In this document: positions 40,490 through 49,787 of the stretch, one piece after another | Numbering within the stretch: position 1 is the first letter of the stretch | Layout: every line of letters starts with the position of its first letter | Source: Rhodoferax sp. TH121 | GTDB lineage: Bacteria > Pseudomonadota > Gammaproteobacteria > Burkholderiales > Burkholderiaceae_C | Direction: 5' to 3' | NCBI RefSeq assembly: GCF_002251855.1 | Contig: NZ_NOXW01000013.1 | Span: forward strand, 1-64,000 | Length of the DNA stretch: 64,000 nt | Position numbers and translations under genes: made by a program | Notes under the pieces: generated by a model | The model's database searches: none | What the model saw: only the letters and a program-made list of their open reading frames with translations | What the model was told of the DNA's origin: nothing

Positions 40490-42727
40490 TCAGGCGCTGT
40501 TATCCCCGTTTTCCAGATCATTGCGCAAAGCAGTCTGGGCCACGGCATCCAGAGCGTTGTCCATCACGTGGCCATCAGATACCAAGCGAATCAGGCCCAT
40601 GCCACGCAAACGGTCCATGGTGCGACGGGACATGGAATGTGCCAATCCACCTGCCGAGGTAAACATAAACAAGGTGCGGTGTGGGCTGGCCCAGGTGAGC
40701 TGTGCGCGCACCCATACCCCGTCCGAGGCCAAATCCACCCATGAGCCGGTGCCCAAACTCTCTGCTGACCAGCTATCTTGCGGGGCAGGTTCCGTACCCC
40801 CCGGAGTTGCAGACACAGGCGGTGGCAGCTCTTCCTCATCGCGCATGAAGCCCGAGTCCGTCACCTCATCGTCGACCATCCACAACGCGTCGTCGGCCAG
40901 CGAATTCCCCTCCTTAGCGTCGACCTTAGGCACCAGCGCCGGTGCACTCCCCCCATCGGCTGCCATGCGACCGGCCTCGAAAGCCTGCTCATGGATACTG
41001 ATCAAACCATCAAAGAAAGGTGGGATGCGGTCTTCCGGGTAATCGATACGCTGCAAGCCCTGACGCAACTTCACCAGCATCTGCGGCACCATGTCCACCA
41101 AACGGGCCCGGTTGCGGCTGGTCAGGCGCAACTGCACACTCCAGATCAAATCGTCCACCAGCGCCAAATAGCCATCGGCGTCCTGTGAGCCGTCGGCGCA
41201 GCGCAGTTGGGACTCCGCCACCACCTGCGCCCAGGGGCCGCGCAGAAAACTCACGACCAGCTCGGGAACCCGCTTGTTGTCGACCCGTTCCATAAACTCC
41301 TCGGAAAGACGCTGGGCGAGCATATTGCGCTGCTCGGCATGCAGCAAACTGCGAGCGGCTTCTTCAGCGCGCTGGCGATGCTGCAACTCTTCCTGCGCCC
41401 ACCCCTCCTCGAGTTTGCGCAGTAGGCGCAAAAAAGCGTTGGCATCTCCCTCGCCCCCCGCTAACACACTCACGGCGTTGTCCATGGTCTTCTGAAATCT
41501 GGCAAACCCTGGCTCGTCTTCAGAAGTAAACGCCAAGCTCCGACTGGTAATCTTGTCCAGAAAATGGCGCGCTGGGTGTTTCTTTTCACTAAAAAAACGG
41601 GGGTCTGTATGCGAAAGACGCAGCAAAACCGGCTCCAAGGCCTTGAGATTGAGGCGGATGCCTGGCAACATGCGCCGGTCTTGAGTCAGGTTGTCCAGCA
41701 TCAGGCGCACCACCTCTTCGCCCAGCTGCTGACCCAGGGCCTTGCTACGCACCGCATCTTTGGCAGCACGTGAGCCCATGGCCAACGGCACCCCTGGGAA
41801 ACTGACTGGATTTGCCATGCGTGCCCGCTCCGCCAGTCGCTTCATCATGGGTTCGACCAGCTTCATGTCCTCCAACGCCTCAAACGAAGCGGGTACTGTA
41901 TGGGTGAAGTCCTTGCCCGCCCCGGCGGCGCTCGGATCCAGTTCACCCGACAACAGCCGGCGCAGCTTGTCCAGCGTGAGCAAGGTACGGGTGACTGAGT
42001 TTTCAGCACCTTTTACAGGCCCCCCGAACGGCCCGGTGCCGCCCGTCAATGGCAGCACAGCTTCGACCCCTTGAGAGCGCAGCCAATCTACCACCTCGCG
42101 GTAGAGCTGTGCTAGTGCGGCACCCAGCAGGCTGGCGGCAGGGCCCATCAAACCGGCTCGGGCTTCGTCAGCTGGAATGCACTGGGCCAGCGACTCGCGC
42201 AGTGCATAGACAAAATTCTCTGGTTTGAGCGGATTCAAGTGGGCTTGCACACTGCCCCAGCCCATCAGGCTGCTGACCAAGCCATTCAGAGCCGGCAATA
42301 CGGCATCCACGGACAGCAGGACCTCCTGCTCGGTCATGGCCAGCTCGATATTGGCGTCGATCTGCTCTTCATCCAGAAACTGGAAGTCATCAAAGCGCAC
42401 GCGCGCTGGCGCAGTCTTGCGTTGGGTTGCGCCGCCGTACAGTGCTGCCCGCAATGCAGTGGCAAACGACTGGTGGAATTGATCTTTCTGGGATACCAAA
42501 GCCGCGACCACGGCGCGGCGCTGCGGGTTTTGGCGGGCGTGCAGGCCTTTGTTGTTGGCTTCGGATGTTGCCAACTGCAAGCCGGCGATGAGATCGTCGA
42601 CCAGCGCTTCACTCTGCTCCAGCACCACTTCGATACAGGCCTGCAACGAGGGCTTGGTCGCTCCCGGATCATGGGCCACGCCGAGACGCCGCAACAGGTA
42701 TTTCTTCATCGTACGCCCATTCTCCAT
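40490..42727 (-). CDS. DUF1631 protein, paralog B
   Basis: A roughly 745-residue DUF1631 protein, paralogous to the one at 36372. Shared segments include DKLRRLLSGELDPSA, LRLSHTDPRFFSEKKHPARHFL, and the C-terminal block GSWVDLASDGVWVRAQLTWA, SPHRTLFMFTS, and DNALDAVAQTALRNDLEN. An acidic linker (EEELPPPVSATPGGTEPA) precedes the C-terminal block in both. The start is uncertain: 42727 is used, but ATGs at 42709 (MKKYLLRRLGV) and 42739 and a GTG at 42745 are in frame. The end lies 76 bp before ettA. It is divergent from rhlE across a roughly 275-bp gap in which I see no further gene. Confidence 0.83.
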   Translation of the reverse strand: MENGRTMKKYLLRRLGVAHDPGATKPSLQACIEVVLEQSEALVDDLIAGLQLATSEANNKGLHARQNPQRRAVVAALVSQKDQFHQSFATALRAALYGGATQRKTAPARVRFDDFQFLDEEQIDANIELAMTEQEVLLSVDAVLPALNGLVSSLMGWGSVQAHLNPLKPENFVYALRESLAQCIPADEARAGLMGPAASLLGAALAQLYREVVDWLRSQGVEAVLPLTGGTGPFGGPVKGAENSVTRTLLTLDKLRRLLSGELDPSAAGAGKDFTHTVPASFEALEDMKLVEPMMKRLAERARMANPVSFPGVPLAMGSRAAKDAVRSKALGQQLGEEVVRLMLDNLTQDRRMLPGIRLNLKALEPVLLRLSHTDPRFFSEKKHPARHFLDKITSRSLAFTSEDEPGFARFQKTMDNAVSVLAGGEGDANAFLRLLRKLEEGWAQEELQHRQRAEEAARSLLHAEQRNMLAQRLSEEFMERVDNKRVPELVVSFLRGPWAQVVAESQLRCADGSQDADGYLALVDDLIWSVQLRLTSRNRARLVDMVPQMLVKLRQGLQRIDYPEDRIPPFFDGLISIHEQAFEAGRMAADGGSAPALVPKVDAKEGNSLADDALWMVDDEVTDSGFMRDEEELPPPVSATPGGTEPAPQDSWSAESLGTGSWVDLASDGVWVRAQLTWASPHRTLFMFTSAGGLAHSMSRRTMDRLRGMGLIRLVSDGHVMDNALDAVAQTALRNDLENGDNSA

Positions 42728-43002
42728 AACCCTGACCATTTGCACCAGTAGCGTGACAGATTGTTACGGCACAAGCCCCCTGTTTTTGAGGTGCATGCAA
42801 CACCCGTATCGAACTTGGGACCAGGCATGCGACAATAGAGCCCATTGCGGCGCTTCAGTTGCCCGCGATACCAGCACCTCGCTGGGGACTGCCCAACCAC
42901 AGGGCGTCCCACTTTTGAATCCATCTGCCTTTGACTGACTGCCGGCCCCAATACCAGCAGAACGGCCGATTCCCAAGCGTCCCGGACGGACGCATCTATC
43001 CG

Positions 43003-44754
43003 ATGAACTTTGAAGATCTGAAACTGGCCCCCGCCATTGTCAAAGCCGTGCGCGAGCAGGGTTACGAAACGCCTACCGCTATCCAGGCCCAGGCCATTCC
43101 TCTGGTGCTCGAAGGCCACGACCTGCTGGGCGGCGCCCAGACCGGTACCGGCAAGACCGCCGCCTTCACCCTGCCCCTGCTGCACCGCCTCTCCATGAGC
43201 CGCAGCGCCCAGAACAAGTTTGGCGGCACTGGCATACGTGCCTTGGTGCTGACCCCCACCCGCGAACTCGCGGCCCAGGTGGAGGAGTCCGTCCGCGTCT
43301 ACGGCAAGTACCTGCAACTGAGCTCCACCGTCATTTTTGGCGGCGTGGGCATGAACCCGCAAATCGCCAAGGTCAAAAAGGGCGTGGACATTCTGGTGGC
43401 CACCCCCGGCCGTCTGCTGGACCTGTCGCAGCAAGGCATGCTCGACCTGGGCCAGGTGCAGATGCTGGTGCTGGATGAAGCCGACCGCATGCTGGACATG
43501 GGCTTCATCCACGACGTGAAAAAGGTGTTGGCCCTGGTGCCCAAGGAAAAGCAGAGCCTGCTGTTCTCCGCCACCTTCAGCGACGAAATCCGCGAGTTGG
43601 CCAACGGTCTGCTCAAGAATCCGCAAAGCGTGCAAGTCACCCCGCGCAACACCACGGTGCAGCGCATCACCCAGGTGATCCATCCCGTGGGTCGCGGCAA
43701 GAAGAAGGCCCTGTTGGCCCACATCATCAACGAGCAAAACTGGAGCCAGGTGCTGGTGTTCACCCGCACCAAGTTTGGCGCCAACAACGTGGCCGAATTC
43801 CTGGAAAAGAACGGCATCACCGCCATGGCGCTGCACGGCAACAAGAGCCAGGCTGCCCGTACCCAGGCCCTGTCCGGCTTCAAGAGCGGCGATGTGCGCG
43901 CCCTGGTGGCCACCGACATTGCAGCCCGCGGTATCGACATTGACGACCTCCCGCACGTGGTGAACTACGAGATCCCCAACGTCTGCGAAGACTATGTGCA
44001 CCGCATCGGCCGTACCGGCCGCGCTGGCGCCGAAGGTGCTGCGGTCAACCTGGTGTGCTTGGACGAAGAAGGCTTCATGCAGGACATCGAGCGCTTTACC
44101 AAGCAGAAGATCGAAGTGAAAGTGGTGGAAGGCTTCCAGCCCGAACCCGGTGAAAAGGCAGAGCCCATTGCCATGGGCCGCCAGACCATCTGGGGCGGCG
44201 CAGGCAAGCCCCCGAGCCGTGACGTGATGCAGGCCGCTGCCAAGGCGGCCCGTACTGAAATGCTGCAGCGTGTGCGTGACAGCAAGGCCGCCCAGGGCGC
44301 CCGTTCTGGCGGCGGCAATGGTGGCAACGGTGGAAACCGTGGCGGTAACGGTGGTGGCAATGGCGGTGGACGTGGTCCGCGCAGCGAACAGCAACCCCGC
44401 CCGCAAGGCGCGCGCCCACAGGGCGGTCACAGCCAGGGCCGTGGACGCTCGGGTGGAGGCAATTCCGAGTTCCAGCCGCCAGCCGGCTTTACCCATGAGG
44501 GCCGTACGCCCCGCCCCGCATCGGGTGGTGGTCAGCCTGACCCCATGCGCACGAGCGTCGATATGATGGCCGGACGCGGCGGTCGCCGCGGTGGCGGCGG
44601 GGGATATGGCGGCGGTGGCCGCAGTGGAGGCGGCAATGGCGGCGGATACGGTGGCGGCGGAGGCTACGGCGGCGGTGGACGCTCGGGTGGCTATGGTGGC
44701 GGGGGCAACGGGTCTCGTGGGCCGCGAGGTTCTGGCGGCTCTTCTAGCCGATAA
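43003..44754 (+). CDS. rhlE: DEAD-box ATP-dependent RNA helicase RhlE
   Basis: A 583-residue RNA helicase for ribosome assembly and RNA turnover. It begins [17 protein letters not shown]-motif and helicase motifs follow: [69 protein letters not shown] and [10 protein letters not shown]. From about residue 420 the tail is low-complexity Gly/Arg/Asn ([28 protein letters not shown]), an RNA-binding RGG-type tail. The last 80 bases also encode, in another frame, the start of the downstream Rossmann gene. The ORF is open to 42931, but MNFEDL is the conserved start. Confidence 0.95.
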   Translation: MNFEDLKLAPAIVKAVREQGYETPTAIQAQAIPLVLEGHDLLGGAQTGTGKTAAFTLPLLHRLSMSRSAQNKFGGTGIRALVLTPTRELAAQVEESVRVYGKYLQLSSTVIFGGVGMNPQIAKVKKGVDILVATPGRLLDLSQQGMLDLGQVQMLVLDEADRMLDMGFIHDVKKVLALVPKEKQSLLFSATFSDEIRELANGLLKNPQSVQVTPRNTTVQRITQVIHPVGRGKKKALLAHIINEQNWSQVLVFTRTKFGANNVAEFLEKNGITAMALHGNKSQAARTQALSGFKSGDVRALVATDIAARGIDIDDLPHVVNYEIPNVCEDYVHRIGRTGRAGAEGAAVNLVCLDEEGFMQDIERFTKQKIEVKVVEGFQPEPGEKAEPIAMGRQTIWGGAGKPPSRDVMQAAAKAARTEMLQRVRDSKAAQGARSGGGNGGNGGNRGGNGGGNGGGRGPRSEQQPRPQGARPQGGHSQGRGRSGGGNSEFQPPAGFTHEGRTPRPASGGGQPDPMRTSVDMMAGRGGRRGGGGGYGGGGRSGGGNGGGYGGGGGYGGGGRSGGYGGGGNGSRGPRGSGGSSSR

Positions 44755-45337
44755 GACCTACAGCGCAGTACACAGTCTGGGGCGGCGCACGCTGCCCCTC
44801 ACCCACCCCAAACTGACACAACACATCGTCGACTTCGCGGCGCTCCCTGAGCTGCCGCGGACCGACGATGTTTTTATTTGTCTGGGCACCACCATCAAGG
44901 TGGCCGGCAGCCAAGCCGCTTTCCGAGCGGTGGACTATGACGCAGTTGTGGCTGTAGCCCGCACGGCTATTGCGCAAGGCGCTACCAAATTAGGAGTTGT
45001 CAGTGCCATGGGCGCCAACGCTCAATCAGGCATTTTTTACAACCGCACCAAGGGCGAGATGGAAGCTGCCGTGTCTGCGCTTGGCTACCAAAGTGTTTCC
45101 ATCGCGCAGCCTTCCATGCTGGCTGGCAATCGCGCCTCCCTGGCCCAGCCCGTGCGCAAAGGCGAACTCTGGGCACTCAAGGTGTCGCGCTGGCTGGGGC
45201 CACTGATCCCGACGAACTACCGCTCCATTCAGGTGACAGATGTCGCTGCCGGTCTCATCCAAGCGGTGAAGGCCGGACAGCCCGGTGTGCGACGCATCCT
45301 CTCGGGTCAGCTCCAAGGCGCAGCCAGCCGCGGCTAA
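44675..45337 (+). CDS. NAD(P)-binding Rossmann-fold protein (HTATIP2-like oxidoreductase)
   Basis: A 220-residue atypical SDR. The dinucleotide-binding motif GATGLVG lies near the N terminus, followed by [60 protein letters not shown] and [13 protein letters not shown], which contains the active-site-like YNRTKGEME. These are characteristic of the HTATIP2/YwnB-like family. The N terminus must be encoded within the RGG tail of rhlE. I use the GTG at 44675, which restores the first beta strand ([12 protein letters not shown]) and has GGAGG 11 bases upstream; the ATG at 44693 is the alternative. Either way it overlaps rhlE by more than 60 bp in another frame. Confidence 0.82.
   Translation: MDARVAMVAGATGLVGREVLAALLADKTYSAVHSLGRRTLPLTHPKLTQHIVDFAALPELPRTDDVFICLGTTIKVAGSQAAFRAVDYDAVVAVARTAIAQGATKLGVVSAMGANAQSGIFYNRTKGEMEAAVSALGYQSVSIAQPSMLAGNRASLAQPVRKGELWALKVSRWLGPLIPTNYRSIQVTDVAAGLIQAVKAGQPGVRRILSGQLQGAASRG
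44964..45000 (-). repeat. possible dispersed repeat copy inside the Rossmann gene
   Basis: On the minus strand it reads ACAACTCCTAATTTGGTAGC then GCCTTGCGCAATAGCCG. It matches the GTAGC-CTTGCGCA-ATA pattern of the intergenic copies, with one core substitution. It is read in frame as [12 protein letters not shown]. Confidence 0.45.
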
Positions 45338-45343
45338 GCGGAG

Positions 45344-45724
45344 TTAGCCGCGCACAAACAGGGTGACCAGCGGCTGGTCGCCCACCTGCTGGCTCCAGTG
45401 GCCGTGGATGGCCGGATCGAAGGTCGCACCCTCGGGCAACAGATCGGCCGAGTAGAAGTGATCGCCCGCCTTGAAGATGCGCGACTCGCCGTGCACGCCA
45501 ATCTCCATCTGGCCTTGCAGGATAAAACACCACTGCGTGTGGCCCGAGCAATGGAACTGGCTGCGGAAGCCTACCGGGCTGGTGCGCAGCTGGTAGCCAC
45601 CCGACGCAAACACCTCGGACAGCATGGACTGCGGTGTGCCGCCGTCCAGGGGAATGCTTTCCTCGCGGAACTGGGCAAAACCGTCGGTGTCGGTGAACAG
45701 AATGACTTTGGTGAACGTGGCCAT
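45344..45724 (-). CDS. cupin-domain protein
   Basis: A 126-residue single-domain cupin. Motif 1 is around FHCSGHTQWCFILQGQMEIGVHG with His residues and Glu in place, and motif 2 includes FKAGDHFYSADLLPEGATF. The region ends HWSQQVGDQPLVTLFVRG. Cupins of this size bind metal or small ligands and often are sensors or isomerases; nothing here fixes the substrate. The ATG at 45724 (MATFTK) is preferred over 45754. It converges with the Rossmann gene, six bases apart, and is divergent from gloA. Confidence 0.82.
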   Translation of the reverse strand: MATFTKVILFTDTDGFAQFREESIPLDGGTPQSMLSEVFASGGYQLRTSPVGFRSQFHCSGHTQWCFILQGQMEIGVHGESRIFKAGDHFYSADLLPEGATFDPAIHGHWSQQVGDQPLVTLFVRG

Positions 45725-45898
45725 GTGCTTAGAGAATTGGAAGATGATGCGCACCCATTATTCCCGAAGCCCGCCAACCGACAATCTTGCTGAGGCCCTG
45801 CCGGGATACCCGTGATTGCATCGAGGGGACGTTGGTGTCCCCCCTCACCGATGCCGAGAGCAGGCTATGCTCACCACCATTTTCTGAAAGACATCTTC

Positions 45899-46312
45899 AT
45901 GCGATTTCTCCACACCATGCTGCGCGTCGGCAACCTCCAGCGCTCCATCGATTTCTACACCGGCGTACTGGGCATGCAACTGCTGCGCACCTCCGAGAAC
46001 CCGGAATACAAGTACAGCCTGGCCTTCCTGGGCTTTGCGGGCGGTAACCCCGGCCAAGCCGAGATCGAGCTGACCTACAACTGGGGTGTGGAAAGCTACG
46101 AGCTGGGCACCGCCTATGGCCACATTGCCCTGGGCGTACCCGACGCCTACGCTGCGTGCGAAAAAATCAAGGCCGCCGGCGGCAACGTCACCCGCGAAGC
46201 CGGTCCTGTAAAAGGCGGCACCACGGTGATCGCGTTTGTGACGGACCCCGATGGCTACAAGATCGAGTTGATCCAACGGGACGAAGCCGCAGAGGGCGTG
46301 GGACTGCGCTGA
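45899..46312 (+). CDS. gloA: lactoylglutathione lyase (glyoxalase I)
   Basis: A 137-residue glyoxalase I that converts the methylglyoxal-glutathione hemithioacetal to S-lactoylglutathione. Metal ligands are His in [10 protein letters not shown], Glu in [12 protein letters not shown], His in [10 protein letters not shown] and Glu in [30 protein letters not shown] is the family signature of the short, nickel-type bacterial form. The start at 45899 follows GAAAGA. A dispersed repeat follows the stop. Confidence 0.95.
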   Translation: MRFLHTMLRVGNLQRSIDFYTGVLGMQLLRTSENPEYKYSLAFLGFAGGNPGQAEIELTYNWGVESYELGTAYGHIALGVPDAYAACEKIKAAGGNVTREAGPVKGGTTVIAFVTDPDGYKIELIQRDEAAEGVGLR

Positions 46313-46317
46313 ACCAA

Positions 46318-46380
46318 TTGCTATTGAAACAATAGCTGCTCGCGCGATATGGAAAAGGGCCAGAGGCCGATTTCATTCTC
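46318..46380 (+). repeat. dispersed AGCTGCTYGCGCA-type repeat (intergenic)
   Basis: It reads GCTATTGAAACAATAGCTGC (from 46319), then TCGCGCGATATGGAAAAGGG and CCAGAGGCCGATTTCATTC. It fills the gap between gloA and the converging WYL regulator and reaches the regulator's stop codon at 46379. Confidence 0.85.
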
Positions 46381-47347
46381 AATCGGCCGCATAACACGCC
46401 TGGATCGCAGCCAAGCGCTGAACAATGGTCCGGCGCAGGGCAGCGGGTGACACCACCTCTACATCGGGCGCCATGCGCAGCAGCTGGTAGCTGGCGTTCT
46501 CCAGCGTTTCAATCGGTATCTTGATTCGCAGCTTGCCGCCCTCCGGCACAAGGGACATCTGCGCCGCCACGGCCTTGGCCACCGCGCTACTGAGCTGGCG
46601 CAGTTGCTTCAGGCCCTGCGCCGTGGCCCGCACCACAGCATGGCCCTGGTACAGCTCGGCCTCAAAGCGCTGGATGGATTCGGCCCAGTAGCCCGGCAGG
46701 TTAAAGCGCTTGGGCCGCGTACTCGGCATGTCCAGCAGCTCCGCACTCAGGATGTTGGAGATACGGTAGGTGCGCGGCTTGGCGTCGCTACTGGCCACCA
46801 GGTACCAGACCCCGGCCTTGAGCACCAGGCCCAGCGGGTGCACCGTACGCTGCACCTCGGCCTTCCAGCTGTCGTAGCGCAAACTCAACTGCCGGTCTTG
46901 CCACACGGCGGCGGCCACCGTGGCCAGGTGCGGCACCGGGTCGGCCTCGCGGTACCAATCGGCCGGATCCAAGTGAAAGCGCGCCTGCACACGCTGCGCA
47001 TCATCACGCTGGTGCGCGGGCAGCGCGCTCATGAGCTTGAGCTGCGCATCCACCACCTGCTGGCCCAGGCCCAGCTCGGCTGCAGGGCCAGCCAGCCCAG
47101 TCATGAACACGGCCTGTGATTCGGATGCGGTAAAGCCGGTGAGCGTGGTCTTCCAGCCCTCCACCAGTTGAAAGCCGCCATTGCGTCCCTGCTCCGCGTA
47201 GATGGGAACACCCGCCGCGGTGAGCTGGTCCACATCGCGGTACAGCGTGCGCACGGACACCTCCAGCACCTGGGCCAAGGCCTGCGCGCTCATGCGCCCG
47301 CGGGTTTGCAGGAGCATCTGGATGGTCAGGAGGCGGCTGGCACGCAT
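46379..47347 (-). CDS. YafY/DeoR-type transcriptional regulator with HTH and WYL domains
   Basis: A 322-residue regulator. The HTH domain (MRASRLLTIQMLLQTRGRMS, then LAQVLEVSVRTLYRDVDQL) is followed by GVPIYAEQGRNGGFQLVEGW and a WYL domain (VHPLGLVLKAGVWYLVASSD, TYRISNILSAELLD). WYL domains bind ligands or nucleic acid and occur in single-gene regulators next to their targets. It is divergent from a LysE exporter, which it may control; it may also act on the small-enzyme genes at 48079-49688. The ATG at 47347 is used; upstream frame to 47590 overlaps the lysE-like gene. Confidence 0.88.
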   Translation of the reverse strand: MRASRLLTIQMLLQTRGRMSAQALAQVLEVSVRTLYRDVDQLTAAGVPIYAEQGRNGGFQLVEGWKTTLTGFTASESQAVFMTGLAGPAAELGLGQQVVDAQLKLMSALPAHQRDDAQRVQARFHLDPADWYREADPVPHLATVAAAVWQDRQLSLRYDSWKAEVQRTVHPLGLVLKAGVWYLVASSDAKPRTYRISNILSAELLDMPSTRPKRFNLPGYWAESIQRFEAELYQGHAVVRATAQGLKQLRQLSSAVAKAVAAQMSLVPEGGKLRIKIPIETLENASYQLLRMAPDVEVVSPAALRRTIVQRLAAIQACYAAD

Positions 47348-47431
47348 GTCCGCATGGTATCGCCAATAGCTGACATTCGATGGCAGCCATTCCTGCACAC
47401 ACTCCATCCCGTCTTCACACACTGAAAAGGA

Positions 47432-48064
47432 ATGGATATGGAACACCTCTGGCTCTACGCAGTTTTGGTCTTCGGCATCGTGGTGCTGCCTGGCATGGAC
47501 ATGGCCTTTGTGCTGGCCAGCACGCTGGTCGATGGCAAGCGCTCTGGCACGGCGGCCGTGGCAGGCATTGTGCTGGGCGGCATGGTACACACCGCCATGG
47601 GCGCATTGGGCGTCGGCCTGCTACTGCAGCATGTGCCCCTGGCCTTCAATGCTTTGCTGCTCGCTGGCAGCCTGTATGTCGCGTGGATGGGCTACGGCCT
47701 GTTGCGCAATACGCAGGCGCTCTCGGAAGTGCAGGACCAACCCTCACGCCCGCTGCATCAAACCTTTGTGCGCGCCACCCTCACCTGCCTGATGAACCCC
47801 AAGGCCTACATCTTCATGCTGGCTGTGTTCCCGCAATTCATACGGCCCCAGTTGGGCAACATCGCCGCACAGTCTGTGGCACTGGGCGCCATCACCGCCG
47901 CGGCGCAAATTGCGGTGTATGGCGGTGTGGTGCTGGCCGCGTCACAGCTACGTGCCTGGCTACGTGGCAGCTCCACCAGCCAGACCGCCTTCAGCCACTG
48001 GCTGGGCGGGCTGCTGGTGCTGACGGCGATGTGGACGCTGTGGATGGGGTGGCGGACCGCATAG
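47432..48064 (+). CDS. LysE-family amino acid/metabolite exporter
   Basis: A 210-residue membrane protein with about six hydrophobic segments. LYAVLVFGIVVLPGMDMAFV at the N terminus is the LysE/RhtB pattern (PGPD becomes PGMD), followed by GIVLGGMVHTAMGALGVGLL, AWMGYGLLR, TCLMNPKAYIFMLAVFPQFI with the conserved NPK, and a final membrane segment. Members export amino acids or homoserine lactones. The start at 47432 follows AAAAGGA; divergent from the WYL regulator with an 84-bp gap. Confidence 0.9.
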   Translation: MDMEHLWLYAVLVFGIVVLPGMDMAFVLASTLVDGKRSGTAAVAGIVLGGMVHTAMGALGVGLLLQHVPLAFNALLLAGSLYVAWMGYGLLRNTQALSEVQDQPSRPLHQTFVRATLTCLMNPKAYIFMLAVFPQFIRPQLGNIAAQSVALGAITAAAQIAVYGGVVLAASQLRAWLRGSSTSQTAFSHWLGGLLVLTAMWTLWMGWRTA

Positions 48065-48078
48065 ACCGCTGACAACAA

Positions 48079-48516
48079 CTATTGACCCACCACCTCTGCG
48101 GCCAAGCGCTGCAGATTCTGCTCATTGGCACCAGCCACAAACTGGGCAAGCCGTGCGTAGTGCTCCACCGTGTCAAAGGTCTGCTGCCAGTGCACCTGCG
48201 TGCCCTGGCCCAAGGCCTGCAGGCGGATGGTGAGAATGAAGTGGTGGCCGCTGAAGTGTTCGATCTCAAACAGCGCATCCGGCACCAGACGGGTGAATCG
48301 GCTTTCGTTCGGGTAGTCTGTGCCGTCCGGTCCGTGCATGGTCATCAGCCACTGACCGCCCAGCTGGAAGTCGAAGGTGTGGATGGTGTTGCGAAACCCG
48401 TCCGGCCCCCACCAGCGCTCCACCCGCGCAGGGTCGCTCATGGCAGCAAACACCTGCGCCGGAGCGGCGGCAATGAAGAAGCTTCGAATGTCCGAACGCT
48501 GTTCTATGGGTTCCAT
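48079..48516 (-). CDS. SRPBCC/AHSA1-domain protein
   Basis: A 145-residue START-like ligand-binding protein of the activator-of-Hsp90-homologue-1 group. Typical segments are FFIAAAPAQVFAAMSDPARV, RWWGPDGFRNTIHTFDFQ and GGQWLMTMHGPDGTDYPNES. Such proteins bind hydrophobic molecules; their role is usually unknown. The ATG at 48516 has AAGGA nine bases before it. It is the last of three genes (reductase-like, VOC, SRPBCC) on the minus strand, ten bases after the VOC stop. Confidence 0.86.
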   Translation of the reverse strand: MEPIEQRSDIRSFFIAAAPAQVFAAMSDPARVERWWGPDGFRNTIHTFDFQLGGQWLMTMHGPDGTDYPNESRFTRLVPDALFEIEHFSGHHFILTIRLQALGQGTQVHWQQTFDTVEHYARLAQFVAGANEQNLQRLAAEVVGQ

Positions 48517-48526
48517 GCAATATCCT

Positions 48527-49006
48527 TTAGTCGCGGCGAGCAGCTTCAATTGTGGCGATGTCGATTTTTCCCATTTCCATCATGGCCTCGAACACGCGCT
48601 TGGCTGCAGCGCGGTCCGGCGCAGCCATCGCGTCCGTCAGCGCGCGCGGCGTGATCTGCCACGACAGGCCCCACTTGTCCTTGCACCAGCCGCATTGACT
48701 CGCCTGGCCACCGTTGTCCACGATGGCATTCCACAACCGGTCCGTCTCCTCCTGGTCGTCCGTCGCCACCTGGAACGAGAAGGCTTCGGAATGCTTGAAC
48801 ATCGGCCCGCCATTGAGCCCCAGGCAGGGGATGCCCATCACGGTGAACTCCACCGTCAGCACATTGCCCGCCTTGCCCATGGGGTAGTCACCCGGCGCGT
48901 AGTGGGCGGCACCCACCGCGCTATTGGGAAATGTCTTGGCATAAAACTCCGCGGCTTCCAGTGCGCCGCCGTCGTACCAGATGCAGATGGTGCTTTTGGG
49001 GGTCAT
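48527..49006 (-). CDS. VOC/PhnB-like protein
   Basis: A 159-residue protein of the vicinal oxygen chelate fold, PhnB-like branch (often called 3-demethylubiquinone methyltransferase-like). Markers are ICIWYDGGALEAAEFYAKTF, FTVMGIPCLGLNGGPMFKHS, SFQVATDDQEETDRLWNAIV and the tail CGWCKDKWGLSWQITPRALT. The last block is nearly invariant in this family. Enzymatic function is unknown. The ATG at 49006 is preceded by AAGGAAACACACC. Confidence 0.88.
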   Translation of the reverse strand: MTPKSTICIWYDGGALEAAEFYAKTFPNSAVGAAHYAPGDYPMGKAGNVLTVEFTVMGIPCLGLNGGPMFKHSEAFSFQVATDDQEETDRLWNAIVDNGGQASQCGWCKDKWGLSWQITPRALTDAMAAPDRAAAKRVFEAMMEMGKIDIATIEAARRD

Positions 49007-49037
49007 GGTGTGTTTCCTTGGATAGGACTTGCCGCCG

Positions 49038-49688
49038 TTACTGCTTGGTGAACACCACATGCGTGGCCAGTGGTGAGCTCTCGTGCCGCGTGCAGGCGTA
49101 GCCTAAAGCCGGCAGGTTGACACCTTCAAAGAGCCGCTCCCCCGCGCCCAACAAAACCGGCGAGATGGCAATGTGCATTTCATCAATCCACCCCAGGCGC
49201 AGGTACTGCTGGATGGAATTCACGCCGCCGCCCACGCGCACATCCTTGCCCCCAGCGGCCTCCCGAGCACGTTGCAGCGCGACCTCGAGGCCTTCAGTCA
49301 CGAAGTGGAAAGTGGTACCACCCTCCATCACCAGCGGTGCGCGCGCGTGGTTTGTCAGCACAAACACCGGTACGTGGTACACCGGGTTCTCGCCCCACCA
49401 GCCGCGCCAGCTCTCGTCCGGCCAGGGGCCGCGCACCGGGCCGAACATATTGCGCCCCAGAATCCAGGCGCCCATGTTCCGGAAGCCGCGCTGGGCAAAG
49501 TCATCGTCAATGCCTGTGGCACCGCCGTCACTGTTACCAAACACCTTGGTCTGAAACGTGCGCGTGGACATCGCCCAGCCATGCAGCGCGGTGCCGCCCA
49601 CACCGAGCGGGTTGGCCAGGTCTTGGTCCGGGCCGGCACCAAAGCCGTCCAGCGAAATGGTGAAACTTTCAACTCGGAGTTTGGACAT
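49038..49688 (-). CDS. dihydrofolate reductase-like (RibD C-terminal domain) protein
   Basis: A 216-residue single-domain reductase-like protein. The start SKLRVESFTISLDGFGAGP is the DHFR/RibD_C pattern, with RNMGAWILGRNMFGPVRGPW and the cofactor-binding VRVGGGVNSIQQYLRLGWID, then MHIAISPVLLGAGERLFEGV. Homologues are annotated as dihydrofolate reductase family proteins and often lie near VOC and SRPBCC genes, as here. The true substrate is unknown. ATG at 49688 is preferred because it opens the domain; 49772 is possible. Confidence 0.86.
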   Translation of the reverse strand: MSKLRVESFTISLDGFGAGPDQDLANPLGVGGTALHGWAMSTRTFQTKVFGNSDGGATGIDDDFAQRGFRNMGAWILGRNMFGPVRGPWPDESWRGWWGENPVYHVPVFVLTNHARAPLVMEGGTTFHFVTEGLEVALQRAREAAGGKDVRVGGGVNSIQQYLRLGWIDEMHIAISPVLLGAGERLFEGVNLPALGYACTRHESSPLATHVVFTKQ

Positions 49689-49787
49689 TGCTACCTCTGC
49701 GTGTGGAACTGTTGATTGCATCGCTTCTGCAAAGCTGACCTCGACTCCAGTCCAATCCGAAACGGGGCACATAGTGTGCGGCTGGCA

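Noticed and set aside
42706..44496. 596-codon open frame on the minus strand, antisense to rhlE
   Set aside because: His/Gly/Val-rich composition with no domain is typical of the shadow of a GC-rich gene; the plus strand encodes a complete RhlE.
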